DNA from: Misgurnus anguillicaudatus
Lineage: Eukaryota; Chordata; Actinopteri; Cypriniformes; Cobitidae
Length of the DNA stretch: 64,000 nt
NCBI RefSeq assembly: GCF_027580225.2
Contig: NC_073354.2
Coordinates: forward strand, 22,775,001 to 22,839,000
Direction: 5' to 3'
A program made the translations under genes and the position numbers. The notes beneath the pieces were generated by a model. That model had not been told where the DNA came from, did not search any database, and saw only the letters and a program-made list of their open reading frames with translations. Within the stretch, counting starts at the first letter, position 1; every line of letters starts with the position of its first letter. Below, piece after piece: positions 32,944 to 43,535 of this stretch.

Positions 32944-33369
32944 TTAAAGGGGACATTTCACAAGACTTTTTAAAATGTAAAATAAATTGTTGGTGTCCCC
33001 AGAGTATGTATGTGAAGTTTTGCGCTCAAAATACTATATAGATAATTTATTAAAACGTGTTAAAATTGGCACTTTGTAGGTGTGAGCAAAAGTGTGCTGA
33101 ATTTGGGTGTGTCCTTTTAAATGCAAATGAGCTGATCTCTGCACTCAATGGCAGTGCCGTGGATGGATAATGCAGATTAAGGGGTGGTATTATATTCTTC
33201 TGACATCACAGGGGGAGCTAAATTTCAATTTTCCACATGCTTGCAGAGAATGGGTTACCAAAACGTAACTGGGTTGATCTTTTTCACAATTTGTAGGTTG
33301 ATAGAAGTACTGGGGTCCCAATTATAGCTCTTAAACAAAAGTTAGATTTTTATGATATGTCCCCTTTAA
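32944..33369. mobile_element. TTAA-flanked MITE of the AGGGGACATTTCACAAG family, complete
   Basis: TTAAAGGGGACATTTCACAA at 32944 and ATATGTCCCCTTTAA closing at 33369; TTAA on both sides. The terminal inverted repeat is short (TTAAAGGGGACAT); most of the 426 bp is not self-complementary. Shared with the partial copy at 33699 in inverted relation: AACCCATTCTCTGCAAGC-type text, GCAGATTAAGGGG and GAGCTGATCTCTGCA. Confidence 0.88.
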
Positions 33370-33698
33370 ATTAAGGATTTTTTATTTATACAGAGAAACA
33401 AGACAATAATACTAAGTTCTAACAGTGCAATGCCTGTTTAGTGCATATACATTTTGTTTTTGCTTCCTTTGAAAAATAAAAGCATCCAAATTCAAAATGA
33501 CATGATGGTAAATAATGAAAAAAAAATTGTTTGGATGAATTATTTCTTTAATCTTGTTTTATAAAAAGCCTTTGTTGAGACCCAATGAATGTTTATAACA
33601 AAAAGAAACCTAAACTAAACTCAACCGGTTTTACTATAATGTAAAAAGTTGGATCTACATAAACAAATTACCTCAATTAGTAACACTTAAGAAAACAC
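33370..33698. other. Spacer with a possible decayed MITE end
   Basis: AT-rich. AATGACATGATGGTAAATAA followed by TTTGGATGAATTATTTCTTT (33495-33552) looks like a decayed right end of the AGGGATAGTTCACCC family. Confidence 0.35.
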
Positions 33699-33968
33699 TT
33701 AAAGGGGACATATCATGAAAATCTGACTTTTTCCATGTTTAAGTGCTATAATTGGGTCGCAGTGCTTATATCAACTTAGAAAATGTGAAAAAGATCAACC
33801 CAGTAACTTAGTTTTGGTAAACCATTCTCTGCAAGCATGTGAAAAAATAGGTCATTGAAAGTTGTCTCCCTTTGTGATGTCAGAAGGGGATAATACCGCC
33901 CCTTAATCTGCACAATCCAGCCACGACACTGCTATTTAATGAAGAGATCAACTCATTGCATTTTTTTA
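33699..33968 (-). mobile_element. TTAA MITE of the AGGGGACAT family, partial copy in opposite orientation
   Basis: TTAAAGGGGACATATCATGA at 33699 matches the reverse complement of the right end at 33369. The following text (AGATCAACCCAGTAACTTAG, CCATTCTCTGCAAGCATGTG, GATGTCAGAAGGGGATAATA, CCCCTTAATCTGCACAATCC, AGAGATCAACTCATTGCATT) tracks the 32944 copy in reverse. The match stops near 33968, so the second half, including the closing TTAA, is missing. Confidence 0.82.
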
Positions 33969-35012
33969 CTCTAAGCAGAGAAATTCTGCTGCTGATGATG
34001 TGTAAAGCTTTTCTGTTCTGGGTTCATTTATTCTAATGGGTAGCCAGGGACAATGTTGTGCAAAGCCGGTGCGTGGGGCAGTGCTTTCACAAACAGTTTT
34101 TCTCATTTATAAAAAGGTAAAAGCATTGCAGCGATCGGCACATCAGTGGCAATCTCCACTCAAAGTGACTTCTGAAAGTGCCTGAGGGTGATGTCACAAT
34201 AGGTAACTCACACGTGCAGTCATTTCATATATAGACGGTTTTCACGTGTGCATTAGTCATTCTAAGTCAAATAGAAACCCGGACTGGTGAAGTAGACGGC
34301 GGATGAAGGCAGATCACGTTTGATAGACGATGACTTCATTTATAGCATGCAATATATAACAAAAGCGTGACAGCAAGCAGGAGGTATGTGATAAAATATA
34401 AACAGGTGAATCCTGTTTCATATATACTCTATAACAAATAAACAAGCCTGAAGACAAATTTCAAGCCGTCTATCTAACAAGCAAAGCTCTTCATAAAGGG
34501 ACATAATAATCACATTTTCTCCACCGGTATACAAGGTGAAAGGCTATATGAAAGACTGCGTAGTCCAGGACAGGCACTTTGGCATTCTACACCATGCCAT
34601 CGATATGTCATTGCCATCATTTCCTGCTTTAACAAGCAGAGGCAGTGTTCCAGGTTATTTATGTAACCCCCGTTGGGAGAAGACCTATTGATTTATTTAC
34701 TCGGCTCAATCCGAGGATGCATTCCGTCGGAGAACACAGGTAGGTGGTGGGACACGATTTATGGAATGCCCTTTGAAATGAGCTTTGAATAATTTTTAAT
34801 CTCATTTGTAGACAGGGGCAATAGCTCTCACACAGAGCATGTGACAGGGTCTGATGATTCGCTGTTTGTACTTTTCCTAAGGATTTCGCGTTGGACGGAA
34901 ACGACCTTGAGTGACCTTGTGGGGATTGATTTGTTTTTTTGATTAAGAGTCAGTTATTAAGAGCAGACTAATGAAACTGCAGGTAGAATAAATAAGGATG
35001 GGGTTTGGCTAG
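33969..35012. other. Low-repeat DNA
   Basis: No terminal repeats or gene-like signals. 34640-34800 is a little less AT-rich and complex, with CCCGTTGGGAGAAGACC and GGCTCAATCCGAGGATGCAT. Confidence 0.3.
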
Positions 35013-35120
35013 TGTATTGCATTAGCAGCGCAAAAGCTCATAGGTTTGTATAACTCAAATTCATTGTAAGTCGCTTTAAATTAAAGTGTCTGCCAAATGC
35101 ATAAGTGTTAAATGTAATGT
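35013..35120 (+). mobile_element. tRNA-derived SINE copy with intact tail
   Basis: GTATTGCATTAGCAGCGCAA gives the head; the B box is degraded (TCATAGGTTTGTATAACTC). TCATTGTAAGTCGCTTTAAA and GTGTCTGCCAAATGCATAAG, ending in GTTAAATGTAATG, form the family tail. The tail is the best preserved in the window and anchors the other fragments (17050, 31606, 48809). Confidence 0.82.
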
Positions 35121-35983
35121 TAGCATGGTATGGTTCAAAAGAGATGCTGGTCTGAAGCATACTCTCTCACAGATGACCTATGAAAAGTGAAGGAGTCTTC
35201 GACGACTCACCTGTTTTATTTAAGCCTGCTAAGATGAAGAGCGGCAGTGACATAGTGTGATGGATCACGGGCACATAGAAGAGGATCAGGGAGACGACTG
35301 TGAAGAAGCTGTAATTCAATAAGCCAATTTTAAGGGACGGCCCCTGCAGAGGTTTCATACCGCGAGGAGAGGGAGGGAATGTGTCTCCACGTTCCATTTG
35401 TTCTTTAGAGGATAGGTTTATAATCATCATGTGTTCATAGGCCTTGGAGGCAGGCAGTGTGTCAGAACAGGTGTACTCTAATCTGGATACTTCATGAGTT
35501 TATTTATCATTTTTTTAAATGCATTTTAATTGGCTTTACTCATTTTTTAGGTGTAAAAAATCCCACCCCATCCCATGACCTTGCAACAGAGTACAAAAAA
35601 AATGACTCCAGATGCACAGAACAGAGTTAAGTCCTTCAGCAGCAAGCAAAATGTACTCGTGCAGCACTCAGACATATATTTATGTGTCTGGTATGCAATG
35701 TGCATTTAAAGGAAAACTAACTTAAAGACCATCTGAAGTGCCTAGAAATGCATAGCTTTGTTTGATGTGTTGTTGCAGTTTCCACTGAAACAGGAAGTTA
35801 GAGAGAGACATATTAAGTGGCTCCTCAGAAATTTAAAAATAGCCATTAGCTTTAGTTTATCCAACATCCTGGATTCTGATGGGAAGTGCAGCGTGACTTC
35901 AGAATTTAAATGTTGTCAATATTTACTTTCATTTTGTTTCAGACCTGACCTATTTTTATGGTAAAATAGTTCCAGAGTACATT
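35121..35983. other. Low-repeat DNA
   Basis: No repeat ends found. The minus-strand open frame 35167-35430 and the plus-strand frame 35758-35964 are unrecognised. Confidence 0.3.
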
Positions 35984-36322
35984 AAATTCAATTCAATTTT
36001 AATTTCATTTCATTTATATAGCGCTTTTCACAATTGGTAATTGTTTCAAAGCAGCTTTACATTAATAGAAGCAGGGGAAAACACAGAAAAATCGACAGAC
36101 AATATAAGTAGCAAAATACAGCGGCTATGAATAAACTTTACAAGCGAGCATATTAATAATGTAACGTATAGAAGATGCTAAGTTAAGCCAATGTCGGCTG
36201 ACTCCTCGGGGTTGAAAATCCCCCTAGGAGAAAAACCTCCCGACTTTTTTTAAGCCTAGGAGGAAAAAGTCCTAGGAGGGAAAAACCCCTTGGGATATAT
36301 ATATCATATATATATATATACC
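35984..36322 (+). repeat. Interspersed repeat ending in CCTAGGAGG words and (TA)n
   Basis: CATTTATATAGCGCTTTTCA and TTGTTTCAAAGCAGCTTTAC open a segment that continues through GAAAATCCCCCTAGGAGAAA, CCTAGGAGGAAAAAGTCCTA and AACCCCTTGGGATATATATA into a TA run (36294-36322). The terminal 130 bp recurs inverted at 30298-30440. There is no inverted terminal repeat, and the simple-sequence tail at one end would fit a retroposed element; this is inference. Confidence 0.65.
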
Positions 36323-37098
36323 ATTTTTATCCGTTCTAAATTTACCCTAATTTAACCCTTTTCAGGTTTTTAATACTCTAATATACATATATAGATGCTT
36401 TATGCAAATGTATGTTAAGAACAGCCTGTTTACATTTTTAACAGAACCATTAAGCCATTGTTTTGTATATGAATTTTCCTTTAAGAAGAATTTTCTTTCT
36501 CCATTTTTGTTTGCTGCTGCATCATTTGTGACATGTGCTGGCAAATTGAGTCGGAATTAGCAAATTTTCAAAAAAATAGTTGTTCATATTTTGACATTCT
36601 CTATTAAAACATAGAACAATGCATGATTTGTTGGAATATAACAAAATATGAAAGAACTACACCTGTTTGAAGTTGAAAGAGTCAGCAAAGTTAAATTACC
36701 ACAAAATTACCACATCCATACATTAAATTACCACATCCATACCTTAAAATCACTGGTAAAACTAATAGATTTAGCACACACAAAGCAAAAACATCATCAA
36801 TATATGTTAAACTTTTTTTTCTTTTATTGTTTGATTGACACTGAGACAAACTGCTTAAAATCTAAGTGATCTAATGTAATGTTACACATCAGATATTTTT
36901 ACCCAACAGTTAACCAAACATTTACTTAAGACATAACAGATTATAGATCCTACCTGCGTGAATTCTTATCAAAAAGGTATTTTTAAAACTGTAATTTTGT
37001 GTAGATGTCTATATATCCGGGTCGCGCACTCGCGCGTCTGTGTGCACGCGCTTCAGATGTGAGTCAGCGTGGAAGATCGCTTTTGAGTCTTGTCGCTC
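36323..37098. other. Low-repeat, AT-rich DNA
   Basis: A 20-bp tandem pair (AAATTACCACATCCATAC-type units at about 36695-36745) is the only structure seen. Text just before 37099 is GC-richer (CGCGCACTCGCGCGTCTGTG). Confidence 0.4.
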
Positions 37099-37599
37099 TT
37101 AACTCTTTCCCCGCCATTGACGAGATATCTCGTCAATTAAGAGAAAACGCTTCCCCGCCAATGACGAGATTTTCTGTCTTTCCGCAATACCGCTTTTATC
37201 CACCAGGTGGCGCACTTCCGCAACTTATACAACCCGGAAGTATTGCCCTCTGACAAGCTGCTGCATGTCCGTGTCTGTTTTAAAGATCGCTCTGAATGGG
37301 AACTCTATGAAAAGTCCGTCACAAAAATGGAATTATCTCTGCTTTTTGCTCAAAATGTGGTGTTTTTGCAGAAACCTACTCACATTCAAAAGCTGATTAC
37401 AAAAGAACTACTCAAGGTAGGATGAAACAGGGTTTTTTTGTTTGAAAGCAGAGGGTCTGTTCTTTCATTTGGTATATTGTATGTTTATATATCTGAAGAA
37501 GAACATTTTCTGGAAGGCATTAAACTTTGGTGAAAATCATGAAAAACGCTGGCGCTGGCTGGCAACTTTTTTAAAATGTGCTGGCGGTGAAAGAGTTAA
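37099..37599 (+). mobile_element. AACTCTTTCCCCGCC-family TTAA MITE, complete copy 3
   Basis: TTAACTCTTTCCCCGCCATT at 37099 and GTGCTGGCGGTGAAAGAGTT followed by AA, closing at 37599. Contains the palindrome GACGAGATATCTCGTC, CCGCAATACCGCTTTTATCC, CAGGTGGCGCACTTCCGCAA, TTTTTGCTCAAAATGTGGTG and GCAGAGGGTCTGTTCTTTCA. It is the only uninterrupted long copy here, so it serves as the empty-site reference for 27154-28963. Open frames (37005-37253, 37207-37425) lie in different phases. Confidence 0.9.
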
Positions 37600-37954
37600 T
37601 AACTCTTTAACATTAATCAGGTACCGAACTTTATCTCTCTAAATGACTCTTTTAACATCAAGCAAGTCCTGCACTCTATTTTCTAAGTTATGCATAAAAG
37701 CGAAACCAAAATGAATTGAGACGCATCTTTGTATTAGATTAAGCATTAGGAGGACGGTAACGTTACACCTCTCAGACGTATAAATAAAGATCATTTCAGA
37801 TGTCCAACGAGCATTTAGAGCATTGGATTTGGTAGACGATTTGCCTAATGTTTTATGAAAACCTTCGACTCATTTAGACAGGGTCACATTTGTCTGCGTC
37901 TTTGTTCATTTAACTATGGGCTGCTGGACCAAGAGTCAAACAGAAATTGCGGGT
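37600..37954. other. Unique spacer
   Basis: Nothing recognised. Confidence 0.3.
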
Positions 37955-38063
37955 TGCGTTAATCGCCGTTAATAAAATTAGTGGCGTTAAAATGAATTTG
38001 CGTTAACGCATTATTTTTGACATCCCTAATATATATATATTGACTGTATATATATATATATAT
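37955..38063. mobile_element. hAT-type right end fragment next to a (TA)n tract
   Basis: GGTTGCGTTAATCGCCGTTA, TTTGCGTTAACGCATTATTT and TTGACATCCCTAA read as the end of a hAT-like element whose outward terminus is TTAGGGATGTCAAAAATAAT with GCGTTAACGC subterminal repeats. There is no partner end upstream. The terminus runs directly into TA repeats with one interruption (38028-38063), so the target duplication cannot be read. Confidence 0.6.
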
Positions 38064-39399
38064 TTATGTAAACGTTATGTAAACAGATAAGGAAATTAAA
38101 CGGGTTCCGTCAGTGGTCGTTGGTCAAGCATCGGCTGGGCATCACGTTGAAGAATGGCCAGTAGATCAGTGGTGTGTTGACCTCCACAGCAGCCTGGATC
38201 TGTTTGTCTCAATGTCCTCGAGTTCGAGGGTGAGACAGGGAGAGAGAAACAAAATCCGATTAGCGTAGCGGCCGTTCGCATATAATGCAAGTGTGTGTCA
38301 CACAGTGTTGTGTTTTTATGTATGCTCGGTTCCAGACAGGCTAGCTATTGCGGCATTAGTATATTACCCAGACGAGTTATGTGAATGCTTTGTTCCGTAC
38401 AGGCTAACTATTGCGAGATAAGTACATTTACTGGAGAAATTATGTGAATGCTTTTTGAAAAGTCTTAAGTTTAGATTTAATTGGATGGGGACATGGAATT
38501 TTGCTATGTAACACACATGGATCCACCAGGAGAGAAAGCGTGAGTCAGCCACACAGACAGAATTAACTGAGGTCAGTCATCTGTCTAAAACACATGAGTC
38601 ATGACCTGCTCACATACTTTGCCAAATCCAGAGCCCAAATCCCTTAAAATATGCAAGAAAGCTTCAGAATGCATCTGAAACTTACATTCAAGCCATCCAT
38701 AAGTCTCATTGGCTCAAGGATGGTGGTTAGCATATATTTTGGCATGTACAATTTTTCCACTCAGGTTTTACTAACGTGGCACGTCAGTGAACGAAGCAGC
38801 AGTCATTTTTCTAAATGAATAAGTTTCATAGATGCGATATGGCATCAATCTCAGTACTGGGCATCTTAAAATTCTCCACAGGAAATGTGGAAACGTGGAC
38901 ATCTTTGATGACAGAAGCAACATCAGCAGCTGAAAAACACAAGCGTGATGAATCACTGTGGTAACGCCACCTGACAGAAATATGACATCAGAGAGTTGTA
39001 AACTCATTCTACACGCTCTAGAAAATCCTGCAACTAAACAAGTATGTGACTTTACTGTCAGCTTTTCCAGTTATGAACATCACATACCTGCTTTGAAATT
39101 AATAAGGACACAAGTGTGACTTGTCTGAGAAGGGTCTTTACAGCTGGGTCTAAGCAACTGTAAAGATTGTCCAAACTAGATCAGACTGTTTCAAATGCAC
39201 TGATAGCTGGAACTTATCATCACACTTCCACTTTCAGTTACATTTTTTTTTACAGAATGTCCGTATATGCACACAGGCTGAGAAAAATACATCCTCTTCC
39301 ATTAATGTACAAAAAGTTCATTTACAAACAGCAGGGCATGTTGTCACACTATATAGGCTGTAATTTGACACAATCACAATTATTATGCCTTTTAAAGGC
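38064..39399. other. Low-repeat DNA
   Basis: A local duplication of about 60 bp is visible: CAGGCTAGCTATTGCGGCAT... GTGAATGCTTTGTTC (38337-38395) and CAGGCTAACTATTGCGAGAT... GTGAATGCTTTTTGA (38400-38457). Otherwise nothing recognised. Confidence 0.45.
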
Positions 39400-39889
39400 T
39401 AAGGCCCAGTCCACACAAACATAGTATTTTCAAAACTGCAGCTTTGTCTATGCAGTTTGGCCTTTCATCCACATGTAAATCAGGTCACTGAAACTGAACC
39501 TTTTTGAAAACTTCTGCCCGGGTGAAGATTTTTAGAAACTCTGGTTGCAGTATTGACTGAAAATGGAGATTTTGGCTTGCATTGGAGTGCACGGCAGTGA
39601 CGCTCTTATTTGTTTAATGTCAGACTGTGCGCCACTATCTCCTTTGTTTACTTGAGGCAAGTCTGTTGTTAGCCTACCAGAATCGGTAATAACCTTTATT
39701 TCAGACTTCAAATTGGCCAACATTTCTTGTTAGGGTTATATCACCACCTGTTGGTTTGGCATGCTCCTGAGTAGCGTGTTTTTGCATTTTTATGAGGAAT
39801 TAGTTTTTTAAACCGTGTTTGAGTGGCAAAGATATTTTTAAACAAAGATGGAAAAACTATTTTTAAAAATACGAGTGGACGAGGCCTAA
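39400..39889. mobile_element. Inverted-repeat MITE with TAAGGCC-type ends
   Basis: CTAAGGCCCAGTCCACACAA at 39399 and ACGAGTGGACGAGGCCTAA ending at 39889 form an imperfect inverted repeat (reverse complement TTAGGCCTCGTCCACTCGT). The subterminal TAGTATTTTCAAAA block partly matches the inverted block at 39855-39870. Target duplication not resolved. Confidence 0.65.
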
Positions 39890-39978
39890 ATCTAAACAAC
39901 AACAAAAATAACAGTGTGGGTTTAAGTTGACCTAGCTGCTTAAAATATAGTTAATACATTTTTATTAGTAGGCCTAAT

Positions 39979-40432
39979 GCTGCATTCACACCAGCCGTGG
40001 TGGAGGCGTCAAGCGCAAGTGATTTTAATGTTATGTGAAGACGCGTTGACAAGCGTCTGGAGGTTTCGCGCCGCGAATGAGGCGTTTAGCGCAGCGCGGT
40101 AGACACGATTCCGCCTCATTCATGCAAATGGCGCGAATTGAGTGTTGCTGCAGCAAACGCGTGATTTTAATTTTTTTAACTTCGGTAGAAAAACGCGACG
40201 TATTAACCAATCAGGAGCTTGCTCTAGTAGTGACGTGATTACACGAAGCGAGCGTAGTCGCAGAAGCCCCTCCCATGACGCAAATTTCCATGTGAATGTC
40301 TCGATGACTAGAATTTCACGCGCGGCTTTCACGAGCGAATGAAGCGAGTAAACTCAAACTGTTCAAGTGGCAAACTAGGCGCGGTAGACGCGATTTTGAC
40401 GCCTCAAACGGGGCTGGTGTGAACCTACGGTA
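39979..40432. mobile_element. GC-rich inverted-repeat element with TTCACACCAGCC ends
   Basis: GCTGCATTCACACCAGCCGT at 39979 and GGGGCTGGTGTGAACCTACG ending near 40432 are inverted partners. Just inside, GAGGCGTCAAGCGC faces GCGATTTTGACGCCTC. GCGCGGTAGACRCGATT occurs twice (about 40095 and 40380). The interior is CpG-rich compared with surroundings (GGTTTCGCGCCGCGAATGAG). The open frames at 40120-40332 (minus) and 40142-40342 (plus) are opposite-strand shadows of each other. Confidence 0.75.
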
Positions 40433-40460
40433 AGACAGAATTCAAAAGCATTTTAAACAT

Positions 40461-40706
40461 TTAAAGGAAAACACCACTTTTTTCAATATTTTACTATGTT
40501 CTTACCTCGGTTACCTTGGTAGCTTCTAAATTCATCCCTGTTTGGATCCTAAGGAATGAATGGGGCTAGGTTAAAAGCTATCACATTCACGACGCACTGT
40601 ACAAAGATTAAGTGCACGCATTGAAAAAAGATGGCTATGTATCAATTCAGCTTGATACAGGTAAGAACATAGTAAAATATTGGAAAAAGGTGGTGTTTTC
40701 CTTTAA
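40461..40706. mobile_element. TTAA-flanked MITE (opening TTAAAGGAAAACACCAC), complete
   Basis: TTAAAGGAAAACACCACTTT at 40461 and GGTGGTGTTTTCCTTTAA closing at 40706. The arms extend through TCAATATTTTACTATGTTCT / AGAACATAGTAAAATATTGG, about 45 bp with few mismatches. It is 246 bp long and begins 29 bp after the previous element. Confidence 0.92.
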
Positions 40707-42559
40707 GCTTAAAGTATAGTCCCATTTTTATGCATATACGCAATGATCCACATACAGTATGAGAATGTAGTATGTAGCTTAGGAAATGCATTGCATTTTG
40801 TCGCAATGCGCATGCGTCAAACATCTGTGTACAGATGTCAAATAAACTATGCTTTGCAAGGCCGTGTTTGACCGTGTGTAGACTATACTAAGATTTCAAA
40901 TTTAAACATTTAGGTTCATTTAAAATCAATATACAGAACTACTGCTATCATGCGGTTCATTTCTGTAACTAGATTCCAGTATATACCTATTGTTGACAAC
41001 TAGCCCATTATCCACTATAGACCAACTGTATGTTAGCACAGATCAATCTCTAAAGCAGCAAATTACATTCAACAGGTTTGCTACATAAACAAAGACTTAA
41101 GGATTTTAACAAAAAGGTTTTTTCAAAGGAATAATTGACTGTGATCTATTGAGACATCCACACGACATGCAGGCCCAAGATTATCAACCTTAATTACCAG
41201 TGACATACCAGAGGCCCGAGGCTCCAAATCTAAGTCCCGCCTTGTGACACTGAAAAACACTGTATATCACTAGGCATTAACTATGATCTCATCCACACAG
41301 AGACACATTCATGTTGTTTTAAGGTGATTCTTTGTAGTTATGAAGGGGTTTTCTCAGACAGCAAGTGTCACGGGCAGTTTGCCAAGAAAGCATGGGCTTC
41401 TTGGAAGCATGAAGCATGACTCCAACCTTACAGGATGATCAGGAGTGAAAGCTGTCATAACCTGTTCTCCAATTGTCCATCCAGTCATCTGTTAACCTCA
41501 TATCTGCTAGTTCTTGATCGAGTCACCTGAAGAATTGGTTCTTGCATGTCTTGAGACAAAACACACATAGGAACTAGTCTCCAGACATGATGGTGAGTAA
41601 ATAATGCAAGAATTTTCATATTTGAATGAACTATTCCTTAAAGTTAGTTTACGCATCCCAAAAACGCTACATGGTTTGAGCAATCATTTCTGACCAAAAC
41701 CTCTATAAATGTTGAGATGCAATTACGACATATTCTACAAATTACAGTGGAATGATGTTTTGGCTAACGTTGTCGTTATGAAAGGAACTGGGCTTTTCAA
41801 ACATAGTGGTACATTATAATTTTACGATCAACACTGACAGATTGGACACTCTGCTGAAGGTTTAATGGTCACCTTTCATTTACAGAAAACCGTACAAACT
41901 GGCGATACCAACGTGCGGATCGGTGACAGAACCCTGAAAAACGTCTCACGGCATGTCAGACGAGCACAAATGCCAGTTAATGTTGCACCCCGCCACCTTT
42001 GTCACTAATAAAACGTGTCTGCTCATATTTCTTCAAATAAATAAATTTTCCGCTGACCTTTTTCAAATTAATGAGGCTGTATAAAATACCACTTAATCTG
42101 CCATTTTCCAGTTTTATTACAGGCTATAATATATCTTTGATTGCAGCAGCTGTTGGTATTGCGTGGCGCTGAATGCTGATGAGCTGCATGTATATAAAAA
42201 AGATATTAAACTTTACGAGTTTGAGCATCGAGGAGGTTGTACTGGTTTTGAGACGCAGTTCATTGCCTAGAGGGCAATAGAAATTACGTAATCATTTTTA
42301 TACATTTACATAGAATAACAATCCGATTAATTAGCAGTCAGAGACCCTTAACAGTGCCCAAAGGTGTGGCATATAAATACATCAACCACCTTATAATGCT
42401 TAGTGAGCTGCCCATGCATAAAGACAGAAGACTAATTGATGGTTATTTGATGGTTGTGCCATTATTTGCTATCACTATTAATCTTAAATGCATGATCTGT
42501 AATGCATAAGGAATTAAACAGAAAATAGACACTAAATTGAAAGCTGTCCATCAGACCAA
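40707..42559. other. Low-repeat DNA with a strong candidate conserved block
   Basis: 41581-41643 is a right-end fragment of the AGGGATAGTTCACCC family (TGATGGTGAGTAAATAATGC, then GAATGAACTATTCCTTAAAG). 41980-42420 is complex and rich in homeodomain-type cores: TTTCAAATTAATGAGGCTGT, ATCCGATTAATTAGCAGTCA, plus TTTGATTGCAGCAGCTG and GTGGCATATAAATAC. This is the clearest enhancer-like text in the window, but only appearance supports it. Confidence 0.4.
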
Positions 42560-43535
42560 TAGGGGAGAGCGGGGTAAGATGAGCCAATTTTTACATATGT
42601 TGCCTTATCTGCCTGAAAAAATTAGACAGAAGTCAAACAAAACCATCAACCTATAATTAAGGATGTCTCCTGTCAAATGAAATGATAAGAATGCCGTTAT
42701 AACAAAGGGCTTTGAAAAGGTGGCTTCCCAAAAAAAAGTGCTCTTGTGGCTCAACTTGCCCCAGCTGAGGGGTAAGTTGATCCATGTGAAGGGGTAAACT
42801 GACCCACTGACTTTTTTTGTTTAAACCCGAACATAGTTAAAAAATTCACACCATTCTTAAATTTAATTTTAAGGGTGCCAAAGAATGCATTGAAATAATG
42901 TGTTAAATTGTTCTTTGATATTTACATAGAAGGTATGTAACTTTATTAAGTGCAAACATTATCCAGAAACGTTTTTAAATGTCCATTTACAACCCTAGGA
43001 TTTGTCATTTTAATGAAATTGTCTATTTTTGCCCTATTTGGAAGGGTAATAATAATAATAATGTTGATTGCTCTATTTAAATTTTTTTTAACTAAACATC
43101 ATGGTGGGGTACATTGAACCGCTGGTTCAGTTTACCCCACAGCATTTGGTTCACTTTGCCCCACGGCCACCATTTTGGGAAAAACTGCCTAGTTTAGTAA
43201 TTCAGGCTAATCTTAAGCTAAATCATTGACCTGGTTTTATACATTAGCCTATCACCAATATGTATGGTATAAATATTTAGACCTGGATAAATTTGCTTTA
43301 ACATAACAGCCATTATACTTGACATGTATAAATTTAACTTTAATGGGATAAAAACTGTTTTTTGTAAAAAAAATCATACTTATCTCTTTAATTTGTGCTT
43401 TTCTTTACCATAGTCAAATAGAAATGATGGTTGCTACCTGGATTTGTGGTCAGACGGCTACAAATCTGTATGGTAGCCTAGATACTGGGGGTGGGTCAAC
43501 TTACCCACTGGCTCACTTTGCCCCACTCTCCCCTA
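42560..43535. mobile_element. 976-bp inverted-repeat element with TAGGGGAGAGYGGGG ends
   Basis: TAGGGGAGAGCGGGGTAAGA at 42560 and TTTGCCCCACTCTCCCCTA closing at 43535 are inverted partners; GATGAGCCA faces TGGCTCACTTTG. Internally the same sense words recur: GGCTCAACTTGCCCC, GGTAAGTTGATCCATG, GGGGTAAACTGACCCACTGA, TTCAGTTTACCCCACAGC, TTCACTTTGCCCCACGG and GGGTCAACTTACCCACTGG. That makes an irregular internal repeat of a motif like the termini. No target duplication was visible and there is no transposase frame. Superfamily unknown. Confidence 0.8.
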
